DNA of 64,000 nucleotides from Magnetospirillum sulfuroxidans (GTDB lineage: Bacteria > Pseudomonadota > Alphaproteobacteria > Rhodospirillales > Magnetospirillaceae). Position numbers and translations under genes: made by a program. The DNA lies in contig NZ_JAGTUF010000008.1 of the NCBI RefSeq assembly GCF_018224925.1, positions 84,181-148,180 of the forward strand, written 5' to 3'. The notes under the pieces are model-generated. The model made no database searches, was not told the origin of the DNA, and worked only from the letters and a program-made list of their open reading frames with translations. Numbering within the stretch: the stretch's first letter is position 1; each line of letters begins with the position of its first letter. Below, one piece after another: positions 16,719 through 25,493 of this stretch.

Positions 16719-18572
16719 ATGTCCAACACTTCCCCGCTGAAAATCGTTGTCGTCGGTCACGTCGATCACGGCAAATCCACCCTGGTCGGCCGCGTGCTGC
16801 ACGAAACCGGCGCGCTTCCCGAAGGCAAGGTCGAATACCTGAAAGAAGTTTGCGACAAGCGCGGCATGCCGTTCGAATGGGCATTCGTCATGGACGCGCT
16901 TCAGGCCGAACGCGATCAAGGCATCACCATCGACACCTCGCAATTGCGCTTCCACACCGGCAACCGGCCGGTGCTGATCATCGACGCCCCCGGTCACAAG
17001 GAATTCCTGAAGAACATGATCACCGGCGCCGCCTCGGCCGAGGCGGCATTGTTGGTCATCGACGCCGACGAAGGGGTGCAGGAACAATCGCGCCGCCATG
17101 GCTATCTGCTGCATCTTCTGGGCCTGACCCAGATCGCGGTGGCCGTCAACAAGATGGATCTGGTCGAGTGGTCGGAAAGCCGTTTCCACGAAGTCGAAGC
17201 CGAAATCCGCGCCTATCTGGGCGGCATCGGCGTGATCCCGACCCATGTGGTGCCGGTGTCGGCCCGTGGCGGCGATAATATCGCCACCGCCTCGACAAAG
17301 TCGCCCTGGTATCAGGGGCCATCGGTGATCGGCGCGCTTGATGGTTTTTCCGCCGCCGCCTCGGTCACCGATCTGGGCCTGCGTCTGCCGGTGCAAGATG
17401 TCTATAAATTCGATCATCGCCGCATCATCGCCGGCCGCATCGAAAGCGGCCGGATCAAGGTCGGCGACCGATTGGTGTTCTCGCCCTCGGGCAAATCGGC
17501 GCGCATCGCCTCGATCGAAGGTTGGGCGGGCAGCGACATCAGCGTGGTGACCGCCCATGCCGGCCAGTCGGTGGGCGTCACCCTGGACGAGCCGATTTTC
17601 GTCGAACGCGGCCAAGTCGCCCATCTGGCCGAAGGCGCCCCCGCCTTGGCCCATGAAATCCGCGCCCGCGTATTCTGGTTGGGCCGCGATCCGCTGGCTT
17701 TGGGTGACCGCTTAAAGTTAAAGCTGGCCACCGCTGAATATCATGTCGAGGTCGCCGCCATCGAGCGGGTCATCGACGTCGAGGATTTGGGCAGCCATCA
17801 AGGCGCCCAGGTCGGCCGCAATGCCGTGGCCGAAGTGGTGCTGCGCTCACGTGGGGCGATGGCTTTCGACAGCTTTGGCGACAATGCCCGGCTGGGTCGT
17901 TTCGTTCTGGTTCATGGTTATGACATTGTCGGCGGCGGTATCATCGCCCAGGCGCTGGACAACCGGAACATCTTCCAGGTTGACCATCAGGTGACCACCG
18001 AATCCCGTGCCCGTGCCAATGGCCACAAGGGCGGGGTGCTGTGGCTGACCGGTCTGTCGGGGGCCGGCAAGTCGACCATTGCCATGGAACTGGAAAAGCG
18101 TCTGTTCCAAAAGGGCTGGCAGATCAATGTGCTGGACGGCGACAATGTCCGTCACGGGTTGTGCTCGGATCTGGGCTTCTCGCACGAAGACCGTACCGAG
18201 AATATCCGCCGGGTGGGCGAGGCGGCGCATCTGTTCGCCCGCGCCGGGATGCTGGTGATCACGGCATTCATCAGCCCCTATCGCGCCGATCGCGACCGGG
18301 TGCGGTCCATTGATCCCCAGGCGTTTCACGAAATCCACATCGCCACCGATCTGGAAGAATGCGAACGCCGCGATCCCAAGGGGCTGTACCGCAAGGCACG
18401 CAAGGGCGAGATCGCCGATTTCACCGGCATTTCCGCCCCCTACGAGGCTCCGGAAAATCCAGAATTGGCGCTTAATACCGACGGCAAATCGGTAGAGGAA
18501 ACGGTGTCGGAACTGGTCGCCTATGTGGAAGCCGAATTCGGCCGCAATGCGGTTGAATCCCGCAGCGCTTAA
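16719..18572 (+). CDS. cysNC: Bifunctional sulfate adenylyltransferase subunit 1 / APS kinase
   Basis: A 617-residue fusion. The N-terminal part is an EF-Tu-like GTPase ([31 protein letters not shown]) with the usual following beta-barrel domains to about residue 430. The C-terminal part is an APS kinase with a P-loop ([15 protein letters not shown]), [10 protein letters not shown] and the [13 protein letters not shown] region. CysN GTP hydrolysis drives APS synthesis by CysD; the kinase domain then makes PAPS. CysNC fusions are widespread in alphaproteobacteria. A strong terminator 32 bases after the stop ends the operon. Confidence 0.95.
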   Translation: MSNTSPLKIVVVGHVDHGKSTLVGRVLHETGALPEGKVEYLKEVCDKRGMPFEWAFVMDALQAERDQGITIDTSQLRFHTGNRPVLIIDAPGHKEFLKNMITGAASAEAALLVIDADEGVQEQSRRHGYLLHLLGLTQIAVAVNKMDLVEWSESRFHEVEAEIRAYLGGIGVIPTHVVPVSARGGDNIATASTKSPWYQGPSVIGALDGFSAAASVTDLGLRLPVQDVYKFDHRRIIAGRIESGRIKVGDRLVFSPSGKSARIASIEGWAGSDISVVTAHAGQSVGVTLDEPIFVERGQVAHLAEGAPALAHEIRARVFWLGRDPLALGDRLKLKLATAEYHVEVAAIERVIDVEDLGSHQGAQVGRNAVAEVVLRSRGAMAFDSFGDNARLGRFVLVHGYDIVGGGIIAQALDNRNIFQVDHQVTTESRARANGHKGGVLWLTGLSGAGKSTIAMELEKRLFQKGWQINVLDGDNVRHGLCSDLGFSHEDRTENIRRVGEAAHLFARAGMLVITAFISPYRADRDRVRSIDPQAFHEIHIATDLEECERRDPKGLYRKARKGEIADFTGISAPYEAPENPELALNTDGKSVEETVSELVAYVEAEFGRNAVESRSA

Positions 18573-18603
18573 TCAATAAGGATGAGGTCTGGGTTAAAGT
18601 ATT

Positions 18604-18636
18604 GGGGCGAAGCATACCTTCGCCCCCCTTGTTCTT
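18604..18636 (+). terminator. Intrinsic terminator of the cys operon
   Basis: A 9-bp stem GGGGCGAAG / CTTCGCCCC (18604-18612 with 18618-18626), a 5-base loop and a T-rich tail (CCTTGTTCTT). Confidence 0.8.
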
Positions 18637-18697
18637 ATCCTCTTGCGACCTCACACTGATTGAAAGGTAATACCAATAAAAATTGCGGGGAGATGGC

Positions 18698-20398
18698 GTG
18701 GGGACAAACCGGCTCCGGATTAAATCGACAATCATGGTCGGGCCATTCCGCCGCCGCGCGGTCGTCTCGCGGCTGCGCTCGCGCATCAGCGAATTGGAAC
18801 TGGCGCAAAAGGAAGCCAATTCCGCCCGCGATGCCCTGATGGCCACCACCAAGGCGTTGCGCGAAAGCGAGGAGCGTTACGCCCTTGCCATGCGCGGCCC
18901 CAATGAAGGGTTGTGGGATTGGAACCCGATCAGCAAGGAATTGTACCTGTCGGCCCGACTGCTGGCGATCTTGGGTTTTTCCGGCGAAACCGTGCGCACC
19001 AATTCGCATGAATGGCTGAAGATGGTGCATCCCGATGACCGCGGTTATTACCAAGAGACCTTGATCCGTTACCTCAAGGGCGGCAGCGATTACTTTGAAA
19101 GCGAATACCGGGTGCGGGACCGCAATGGCGAGTACCGCTGGATTTTATCGCGCGGATTGGCGGTGCGCGATGAGCAAGGCATCGCCACCCGCATGGTCGG
19201 ATCGTTGGGGGACATCACTGACCGCAAACGGCGCGAAGCGATCTTGCGCGCCAGCGAATCCCGTTTCCGCTCGCTGGTCGAGGTCGCCGCCAGCATCATC
19301 GTCGTCGTCGGCGGTGATGGCCGGGTGCAGGAATTCAACCGCGAGGCCGAGCGCATGTTCGGCCTGACCGCCGCTGTCGCCATCGGCAAGTTGTGGGGGG
19401 AGATCTTGGGGCGCGATCATGTGGGCGCCGATGGGGGGGTGTTCGACCAATGGCTTGCCCATGTGCGCGAAGGACAGGAAATCCGCGACCACGAAACCGT
19501 TTTGGGGCAATACATCATTTCGTGGAACCTGGCGCCGCTGGATAGCGACGATGACGGCGTCGTCATCGTCGGCCAGGACATCACCGACCGCCGACGGGCG
19601 GAAACGGCGTTGCGTCAGGCCAACGACCTGCTGGAATATCGCGTTGCCGCCCGCACCGAGGAAGCCGAATCGGCGCGGCGGCAGGCCGAGGCCGCCAATC
19701 ACTACAAAAGCGAGTTCCTGGCCAATATGAGCCACGAATTGCGCACCCCCCTTAACGCCATCATCGGCTTTTCCGACGCCATGCGGTTGGAAGTGATGGG
19801 GAAGATGGAAAATCCGCTTTATAAGGAATACGTCCAAGCCATCTGGGAATCCGGCACTCATTTATTGTCCATCATCAACGAGGTGTTGGACCTGTCCAAG
19901 GTCGAGGCCGGTCATTTCGACCTGACGCCCGAATGGTTGCCGCTGGTGCCGCTGGCCGAACAGGTGATCCGGTTGATGGCGGAAAAAGCCATGCGCCATC
20001 GTCTGGATCTGCGCTTGCACACGGAATGCGACCCCGGCCAGGCCTTGGTTGACCCCTTGCGCTTCAAGCAGGTGCTTTTCAATCTGTTGGCCAATTCCGT
20101 CAAGTTCACCCCGGCTGGCGGTCATGTCATCTTGGCCCTGGGCCGAGATGGCCTGGGGGTATGGATCAAGGTCACCGATTCCGGTATCGGCATGCACGCC
20201 AAGGATATCGACCGGGTGCTGGAACCTTATGTGCAGGTCGAGTGCGACCTTAGCCGCCAGTTCGCCGGAACCGGTCTGGGATTGCCGCTGGCCAAGCGCT
20301 TCATCGAATTGCATGGCGGCACCCTGACCTTGGACAGCCAGCCGGGGCAGGGCACCACGGTGACCATCCGGCTTTCTTCTCCGCCCTTGGATTGCTAG
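18698..20398 (+). CDS. PAS-PAS sensor histidine kinase, soluble
   Basis: About 566 residues from a GTG at 18698 with GGGGAGA just upstream; an ATG at 18734 is a possible later start without a clear ribosome site. A short coiled coil is followed by a PAS/PAC domain of PAS_3 type (LWDWNPISKELYLSARL, VHPDDR, GSLGDITDRKRRE), a second PAS (about 185-300), a coiled linker, a HisKA helix with phospho-His in EFLANMSHELRTPLNAI (about residue 346) and an HATPase (LFNLLANSVKFTP, VTDSGIGM, GTGLGLPLAKRF). No membrane helix and no adjacent regulator are seen. It lies between the cys terminator and gor (31-base gap to gor). Confidence 0.87.
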   Translation: MGTNRLRIKSTIMVGPFRRRAVVSRLRSRISELELAQKEANSARDALMATTKALRESEERYALAMRGPNEGLWDWNPISKELYLSARLLAILGFSGETVRTNSHEWLKMVHPDDRGYYQETLIRYLKGGSDYFESEYRVRDRNGEYRWILSRGLAVRDEQGIATRMVGSLGDITDRKRREAILRASESRFRSLVEVAASIIVVVGGDGRVQEFNREAERMFGLTAAVAIGKLWGEILGRDHVGADGGVFDQWLAHVREGQEIRDHETVLGQYIISWNLAPLDSDDDGVVIVGQDITDRRRAETALRQANDLLEYRVAARTEEAESARRQAEAANHYKSEFLANMSHELRTPLNAIIGFSDAMRLEVMGKMENPLYKEYVQAIWESGTHLLSIINEVLDLSKVEAGHFDLTPEWLPLVPLAEQVIRLMAEKAMRHRLDLRLHTECDPGQALVDPLRFKQVLFNLLANSVKFTPAGGHVILALGRDGLGVWIKVTDSGIGMHAKDIDRVLEPYVQVECDLSRQFAGTGLGLPLAKRFIELHGGTLTLDSQPGQGTTVTIRLSSPPLDC

Positions 20399-20429
20399 TC
20401 TGTGGGCGCAGCAGTCAAGGAGTGTTCCC

Positions 20430-21809
20430 ATGTCCGGTTTTGATTTCGACCTTGTCACCATCGGCGCCGGTTCCGGCGGCGTGCGCGCTTCGCGCATGGC
20501 CGCGCGGTTGGGCAAAAGGGTGGCGGTGGCCGAGGAAAGCCGGGTCGGCGGCACCTGCGTCATGCGCGGTTGCGTGCCGAAAAAGCTGCTGGTCATGGGC
20601 GCTCATATGGCCGAGGAAATCGAGGACGCCGCCGGCTTTGGCTGGGATATCGGCGATGTTTCGTTCGATTGGGGCCGTCTGGTCAGCGCCAAGAACGCCG
20701 AATTGAACCGGTTGGAAGGCGTCTATCACCGCCTTTTGCGCGATTCCGGCGTCACCGTGCTGGAAGGGCGCGGCACCGTCATTGATGCCCATACCATCGC
20801 CGCCGGCGGGAAACCTTATTCGGCCGAACACATCCTGATCGCCACCGGCGGCCGGCCATCCTTGCCCAATATCCCCGGCATCGAACATGCCATCACCTCG
20901 AACGAGGCGTTGGACCTGCTGCAATTGCCCAAATCCATCGCCATCGTCGGCGGCGGCTATATCGCGGTGGAATTCGCCGGCATCTTCAATGCGCTGGGGG
21001 TGGCGGTGACGCAAATCCTGCGCGGCGAGGCGACCTTGCGTGGCTTCGATCAAGATATCCGCGCCGCCTTGGACGAGGCTTTGGTCGCCAAGGGCGTCGA
21101 TCTGCGTTGCGATACTCGGGTTCTGTCCATTGAAAAGGTCGCCGGCGGTTACGATCTGCGGCTGTCGGGCGACGAATCGTTGCGTGTCGATCTGGTCATG
21201 TACGCTACCGGCCGCGCCCCCAATACCGCCGGTCTGGGGCTGGTGGAAGCCGGGGTGCGGCTGGACGCCAACGGCGCCGTGGTGGTGGACGAATATTCGC
21301 GCAGCTCGGCGCCATCCATCTATGCCATCGGCGACGTCACCGACCGCATGAACCTGACCCCGGTGGCCATCGCCGAGGCCATGGCCCTGGTCAGCAGCCT
21401 CTATCTCGGCGCCCCGCGCACGGTCGATTACGACAACGTCCCCACCGCCGTCTTCTCCATGCCGACCATCTCCACCGTCGGCCTGACCGAGGAACAGGCC
21501 CGCGCCAAGCTGGGCTGCGCCATCGACGTCTATGTGTCGCGCTTCAAGCCGATGAAGAACACCCTGTCCGGCCGCGACGAACGTTCGCTGATGAAGATGA
21601 TCGTCGATCGCGCCACCGACAAGGTCCTGGGCATCCACGTGCTTGGCCCCGACGCCGCCGAAATGGTCCAAGGCTTCGCCGTGGCGCTGAAATGCGGCGC
21701 CACCAAGGCCCAAATCGACGCCACCATCGGCATCCACCCGACGGCGGCGGAAGAACTGGTGACCATGCGCGACAAACGCCCCGACCCCAGCCCGGAATGC
21801 CAGGAATAA
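20430..21809 (+). CDS. gor: Glutathione-disulfide reductase
   Basis: A 459-residue class I pyridine nucleotide-disulfide oxidoreductase. Present are the FAD site (LVTIGAGSGGVRASRMAA), the redox disulfide in GGTCVMRGCVPKKLL (C-x4-C), the NADPH-binding Rossmann motif (IAIVGGGYIAVEFAG), the FAD-contacting YAIGDVT and the C-terminal base motif GIHPTAAEELVTM (His of the His-Glu pair). The GCVPKK form is typical of glutathione reductase rather than lipoamide dehydrogenase. The ATG at 20430 has an AAGGAG site. Its nearness to sulfur assimilation genes is consistent with thiol metabolism. Confidence 0.92.
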   Translation: MSGFDFDLVTIGAGSGGVRASRMAARLGKRVAVAEESRVGGTCVMRGCVPKKLLVMGAHMAEEIEDAAGFGWDIGDVSFDWGRLVSAKNAELNRLEGVYHRLLRDSGVTVLEGRGTVIDAHTIAAGGKPYSAEHILIATGGRPSLPNIPGIEHAITSNEALDLLQLPKSIAIVGGGYIAVEFAGIFNALGVAVTQILRGEATLRGFDQDIRAALDEALVAKGVDLRCDTRVLSIEKVAGGYDLRLSGDESLRVDLVMYATGRAPNTAGLGLVEAGVRLDANGAVVVDEYSRSSAPSIYAIGDVTDRMNLTPVAIAEAMALVSSLYLGAPRTVDYDNVPTAVFSMPTISTVGLTEEQARAKLGCAIDVYVSRFKPMKNTLSGRDERSLMKMIVDRATDKVLGIHVLGPDAAEMVQGFAVALKCGATKAQIDATIGIHPTAAEELVTMRDKRPDPSPECQE

Positions 21810-22038
21810 GGAGATGGGCGCGGGAATGGTGTTCCGGCTTATTGCCGGCCGCTCCGCTGAAGGTAGTTCAGTTGTCCGCTTTGCGCCCAAAGGGGGCGTT
21901 CTCGGATCTAATCGTGGTGCCCGAATGCGGACATAGCGGCATCCAAAATTGATGCCGGGAGTTTGTTATGGCATCCACTGAATTGCGGCACTGAGATCAC
22001 CGCTTCAATGAAAAAACAAATATCATGTGAACAATCGG
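21810..22038. other. Intergenic stretch without a recognised gene
   Basis: Between gor and the decayed frame that follows there is no supportable gene. A short GCGCCC...GGGGGCG complementary block near 21888-21902 could act as a weak hairpin after gor, but lacks a clean T-run. Confidence 0.4.
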
Positions 22039-22570
22039 TCAAGCAGCGCCCTTGCGCTGCTTCAGTTCGTCGTTGCATGTATTTATGGCGGCAAGGGAGA
22101 TGTCTATCAGTTCATCCGCAAGCGTAAGCATTGGCACAGGCGGGCGATCCGGCGGTGAAGCTGGTCGATGGCGGGTGAGGACATGGCAGCGAGAGTCAAG
22201 CCGGTCATGTCGACGGCGTCGATCACCGATCGTGGATTGGAATTCCCCAACGCTGGCATGTCGGCTCTTCCAGATCGCTGTCATTGGGGGGAGATGGCAA
22301 TTGCGCAGCAGCTTGTGCCCCTCGGCGATGCGGGCCAGCAGGTATTTTCCTCCATGGATAGGCCCATGGACTGGGCGACCGTGTTGGCGCGGTCGAAGGC
22401 GAGGCCGCTGTCTTTGAAGCTGAGGGGGGGGATTTCCTCACTGACACGGGAAATATGGCCTTTGTCGCAAGCTTTTGCCGACCCGTCACGGGGGATTGGT
22501 GGGCTGTGGCAACGGATGCGGATGCAGTCGCAATCCAGCGAGGGTGGATTGGGCAAAAGTCGCAAGCCCC
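22039..22570 (-). pseudogene. Probable decayed gene, minus strand, family not recognised
   Basis: The minus strand holds sensible peptide pieces in shifting frames. One reads GHISRVSEEIPPLSFKDSGL (about 22400-22470), another MTGLTLAAMSSPAIDQLHRR (about 22150-22210), and the third, ending at 22039, reads TLADELIDISLAAINTCNDEL followed by KQRKGAA. Each looks like real helical protein, but no single frame joins them, so at least two frameshifts are needed. No family is assigned. A chance reading of high-GC DNA cannot be excluded. Confidence 0.3.
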
Positions 22571-22743
22571 CTGCGCGAGGCGACCCGATACCCGCAGAAT
22601 TTCACGACTTATGAATCCAGCAGAAAAAAAGAGGCGAGGGAGAAGCTACTGTGACAGCCGCCCGGCGCCGATCAGGCGCCACCCTCGTCCACTACGTCGA
22701 ACACCTCAAGCGGATCACTTGCGCCTGATCGGACAAGACAGCG
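22571..22743. other. Intergenic, nothing recognised
   Basis: No gene or clear signal. It lies downstream of the decayed frame's 5' side and 3' of the irr gene. Includes a purine run (AGAAAAAAAGAGGCGAGGGAG). Confidence 0.3.
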
Positions 22744-23145
22744 TCAGGAGGCGCGGCGCAACCGGACGATAACGTCGATTCCGGCGACTTCCATCCCTTC
22801 GGGCGCATCCGGCAAGCCGAGAACCTGGGGCTGGCACCCCGGGATGTCTTCGATGCGGCCGGTGGCTTCGTGGTAGAAATGGTGGTGTTCGGCGGTGTTG
22901 GTGCAAAACCAGCTGCGCTCGCCCATGGGAACCCGCTTGACCAGACCGGCGGCGGCGAATTCGTTCAAGGTGTTGTAGACGGTGGCCAGCGACAAGCGCA
23001 TGCCCTGGGAAAGCGCTTCCTGGTGCAGGCTATCGGGGGTCAGGTGGCGGCTGCCGCCATCCTCGATCAGTCGGCCGATGGTAAGGCGCTGGCGGGTGGG
23101 GCGGATTTCGACGCTTCTTAGCGTCGCTTCGTCGATGCGCAGCAC
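22744..23145 (-). CDS. irr: Fur-family regulator, Irr type
   Basis: A 133-residue Fur-family protein. The N-terminal winged helix reads RPTRQRLTIGRLI, LHQEAL, RLSLATVYNTLNEFAAAGLV. The metal-site region has TAEHHHFYHEATGRIEDIP, a triple-His run typical of Irr and Fur. It lacks the C-terminal CxxC pairs of classical Fur, and the H-H-H-F plus RPTRQR pattern fits the rhizobial/alphaproteobacterial Irr group, which responds to haem and iron status. The start is a GTG at 23145 with a GGAG site. It lies 20 bases downstream of a PadR-like gene and a Fur-box-like site, so it may be iron-controlled itself. Confidence 0.8.
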   Translation of the reverse strand: MLRIDEATLRSVEIRPTRQRLTIGRLIEDGGSRHLTPDSLHQEALSQGMRLSLATVYNTLNEFAAAGLVKRVPMGERSWFCTNTAEHHHFYHEATGRIEDIPGCQPQVLGLPDAPEGMEVAGIDVIVRLRRAS

Positions 23146-23165
23146 GTCTTATTCTCCAAATAACC

Positions 23166-23798
23166 TTAATTTGAGATGCAGTTTAGGCGCAATCCATGAG
23201 CGGAACAACCATCTCCTCGGGTAGAATCGCGGGTATCGTTCATCTCACGCATCCGTTGCAACAATTCAAGGTCTCGGCGCAGGGTCTCGGTGTGATGGGT
23301 GCTCCACATGCGGCCAAAGCAGCCGGGGGCGTGACAATCGGCGCACGAATCGGGCCGGCGGTCCAATTCCTCTTGGTGGGCGGCGATCAGATCGGTCAGA
23401 TGCAGGCGGCGTTCGTCGGCGGCGGCAAGATCGAGGAAGGCCAGTTTCAGCCGGGTCCCCACCTGCCCCAGCGGGGTGGTCGGCCGCTCGATCGGCAAGG
23501 CCAGCATCATGGCCAGAATGCCGCTCCCCTGGGGGGTGATGGTGAACAGGTTGTAATTGCCGTCATGGCAAAAGCTGAGATGTCGCGCCCGCGCCATTTC
23601 ATCCAGGCAATCGCAGACCAGTTGCGCCGACGGCGACCATTGTCCGGCGGCGATGGTGTCGATGCAGGCGCAGATTGCCGCCGCCGTCGTGGCGCCACGG
23701 CTGGCGCTGCCCAACGCCGCCAGCCAAATAAAATCACCCGGCCCCATGGGACGGCTGGAGCCGGTGAAGGTAAAGGCAGTGACGCGGGAATGGCTCAT
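23166..23798 (-). CDS. PadR-like winged-helix regulator with a C-terminal Cys cluster
   Basis: A 210-residue protein. The N-terminal part resembles a PadR-type winged helix (AAGQWSPSAQLVCDCLDEM, then YNLFTITPQGSGILAMML). The C-terminal part is helical, like PadR dimerisation helices (LIAAHQEELDRR, ETLRRDLELLQRMREM). Between lies DSCADCHAPGCFGRMW, with Cys152, Cys155, His156 and Cys160: a C-x2-C-H-x3-C pattern that could bind a metal or haem. The gene is upstream of irr (20-base gap) and its own promoter region contains a Fur-box-like palindrome, so an iron- or haem-linked regulator is a fair inference. The family call is tentative. Confidence 0.6.
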   Translation of the reverse strand: MSHSRVTAFTFTGSSRPMGPGDFIWLAALGSASRGATTAAAICACIDTIAAGQWSPSAQLVCDCLDEMARARHLSFCHDGNYNLFTITPQGSGILAMMLALPIERPTTPLGQVGTRLKLAFLDLAAADERRLHLTDLIAAHQEELDRRPDSCADCHAPGCFGRMWSTHHTETLRRDLELLQRMREMNDTRDSTRGDGCSAHGLRLNCISN

Positions 23799-23813
23799 GA
23801 CGGCCTCTCATTA

Positions 23814-23834
23814 TGCAAATGAAAATCATTCGCA
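23814..23834. promoter_or_regulatory. Fur-box-like palindrome
   Basis: The 21-base site reads TGCAAATGA - AAA - TCATTCGCA. Its halves are near inverted repeats and the core ATGAAAATCAT closely resembles the Fur/Irr-type consensus (GATAATGATAATCATTATC). It starts 16 bases upstream of the PadR-like ATG and faces the divergent hemerythrin-like gene. Binding by Fur or Irr is inferred. Confidence 0.6.
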
Positions 23835-23980
23835 AAATAAAGCGCGGGCGGCGCCCCTGTCAACCCGGAATATGGGTAAAAAACAGCACAAATGCTGTGT
23901 ATTAAACCGTTGCTGTTGCACCGCCCACTGCCGTACCGTCAGTTCAATCATAAATAATACGGTTTCGCGGGGAGCGTCCG

Positions 23981-24406
23981 ATGCCCATCGCCGGACATAC
24001 GTCATTGAGCACGGGAGTACGCGAGATCGATCGCGGCACCGAGGGCTTGTGCTATGTCATGGGGCGGTTGTTCGAGCCGCTGGTGGAATGTCGCCGCCAG
24101 CATGGCCGTTGCGACCGCACCGAATGCACGCGTCTTACCGCCTTGCTGAAATACATGGGGCGGAATTTCGCCCTGCAGGAACAGCTCATGGTCGAAGCCG
24201 GCTATCCGCATGAAGATCATCATCGGCGGGATCATTGGCGCATCATCGAGCAATTGCGCCATATGCGCGCCGCCAATGTCTGTGCCGATATCGATCGCGT
24301 GGTGGTGTCCGAAGTGGTGGCGCGCTGGATGTTGGAACATTCCCATGAATGCGACCGCCGTCTGGGCAATTGGGCCTTGACGCGACGGGTGCGCGATCCC
24401 AGCTGA
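23981..24406 (+). CDS. Hemerythrin-like protein
   Basis: A 141-residue helical protein. The pattern NFALQEQLMVEAGYPHEDHH followed by RRDHW, and a later HSHECDRRLGNW, matches the helix C and D ligand regions of bacterial hemerythrins (E...H-x3-H and H-x4-D). The N-terminal helix ligands are less clear: TSLSTGVREIDRGTEGL would normally supply a His near G-V-x-x-I-D, but none is seen. Non-canonical cysteines (CRRQHGRCDRTEC) occur in the middle. Bacterial hemerythrins bind O2 or NO. The nearby nor operon makes an NO-related role possible. It is divergent from the PadR-like gene over a 182-base gap holding the Fur-box-like site. Confidence 0.65.
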   Translation: MPIAGHTSLSTGVREIDRGTEGLCYVMGRLFEPLVECRRQHGRCDRTECTRLTALLKYMGRNFALQEQLMVEAGYPHEDHHRRDHWRIIEQLRHMRAANVCADIDRVVVSEVVARWMLEHSHECDRRLGNWALTRRVRDPS

Positions 24407-24426
24407 CAGCGCATCCTTGATTTTTC

Positions 24427-24825
24427 CTAACTCAAGGCGATGACGCAGATCAGCCCGCCGACCAGCCAAAGCGGCAGGGGCGCCGCCAGCACGGGAAAAT
24501 ACCAGCCGCATTCGCGAAAGGTCAGGCGATCGACCAGCGAGGCGGGGGTGATGGTGATGCCGCCAGCCGGATTGACCCAACGGTAATGGGTGGTGCGCAG
24601 GCGGCGCAGCAGATCAATCCCGCCGATCACTCCGGGGCCGATATTGGCGGCATCGCATGCCGGTTGCCAGCCGATGGTCTCGGCCATGGCTCCCAGGCCC
24701 AGGACCACCGCCAGATAAAGCAGAGCCAAGGGCAGCCAGCGAGGAATGCCGAACCCTATTGGTCCAAGCATCAGCGGGATCACGCTGTCGTCGTCGCCGA
24801 TTCTGATTTTCGCAGGCTTGGTCAT
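24427..24825 (-). CDS. Small membrane protein of unknown function
   Basis: A 132-residue protein from the ATG at 24825. Two hydrophobic segments are seen: IPRWLPLALLYLAVVLGLGAM (about 32-52) and a C-terminal YFPVLAAPLPLWLVGGLICV helix. The loop between holds a PGVIGGIDLLRRLRT and HYRWVNPAGGITI segment. No family is recognised. It is convergent with the hemerythrin-like gene (20-base gap) and divergent from norC. A frame extension to 24885 is possible but adds only a basic stretch. Confidence 0.55.
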   Translation of the reverse strand: MTKPAKIRIGDDDSVIPLMLGPIGFGIPRWLPLALLYLAVVLGLGAMAETIGWQPACDAANIGPGVIGGIDLLRRLRTTHYRWVNPAGGITITPASLVDRLTFRECGWYFPVLAAPLPLWLVGGLICVIALS

Positions 24826-24877
24826 GCCGACATTCTTCCCGGATCGCCGGCGTTTGTCCCGTTCTTTCACCACCAGC

Positions 24878-24891
24878 TTGACCAATGTTAA
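24878..24891. promoter_or_regulatory. FNR/NNR-type box upstream of norC
   Basis: TTGACCAATGTTAA fits the CRP/FNR-family dyad TTGAC-N4-GTCAA with one mismatch. NO-responsive regulators such as NNR/NnrR/Dnr use such boxes before nor genes. It lies 137 bases upstream of the norC ATG; the transcription start is not known. Confidence 0.5.
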
Positions 24892-25028
24892 AGCTGCCGC
24901 CTTGTCGGTCTCATAGGTTGGTCCCGACGTGGGGTGTGCGCCCCGCGTGTGAGTTCAGGGTGCGACCATCGGCGGGGGGAGTTCCGCGATGGGTTGTGTG
25001 AAAACCCTCGAGACCCTTAGGAGCGACC

Positions 25029-25478
25029 ATGTCCGAGACACTGACGAAAGCCGCTGCCCGCAATATTTTCTATGGCGGGACGGCCTTTTTCTTCGCGGTG
25101 TTCGTTGCCTTGACCGTGCATAGCGTCACCAAGGCCAACGCCATCGCCGCAGCCAATCCGATCACCCCAGGGGTGGCGGCTGGCAAGCATGTGTGGGAAA
25201 AACATTCCTGCGTCAATTGCCACACCATTATGGGTGAAGGCGCTTATTTCGCCCCGGAACTGGGCAATGTCTGGATTCGCTTTGGCGGTCGGGAAGATCC
25301 CGATGGCGCCCGCGAAACGCTTAAGGCATGGATGAAAAGCCAACCGTCCGGCGTCGAAGGCCGCCGGCAGATGCCGCAATTCAACCTGAGCGAAAGCGAG
25401 TTGGACAGCCTGGCCGACTTCTTCAAGTGGACCAGCGAAGTCGACACCCAGAACTGGCCGCCCAAGGTCAGCGGCTAA
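25029..25478 (+). CDS. norC: Nitric oxide reductase subunit C (cytochrome c)
   Basis: A 149-residue membrane-anchored cytochrome c. The N-terminal helix is FYGGTAFFFAVFVALTVHSVT (about 14-34). The haem c site is CVNCH in KHSCVNCHTIMGEGAYFAPEL, a classic NorC signature, and the axial Met is in RQMPQFNLSE. NorC passes electrons to NorB in the cytoplasmic membrane, with the haem domain in the periplasm. The ATG at 25029 has a GGAG site, and norB follows after 15 bases. Confidence 0.97.
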   Translation: MSETLTKAAARNIFYGGTAFFFAVFVALTVHSVTKANAIAAANPITPGVAAGKHVWEKHSCVNCHTIMGEGAYFAPELGNVWIRFGGREDPDGARETLKAWMKSQPSGVEGRRQMPQFNLSESELDSLADFFKWTSEVDTQNWPPKVSG

Positions 25479-25493
25479 CCGGGAGGTGACATC

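Noticed and set aside
15654..17654. 666-codon antisense frame across cysH-cysNC
   Set aside because: No domain is visible; it is the shadow of three certain genes.
20415..21890. 491-codon antisense frame under gor
   Set aside because: No motif; gor on the plus strand is certain.
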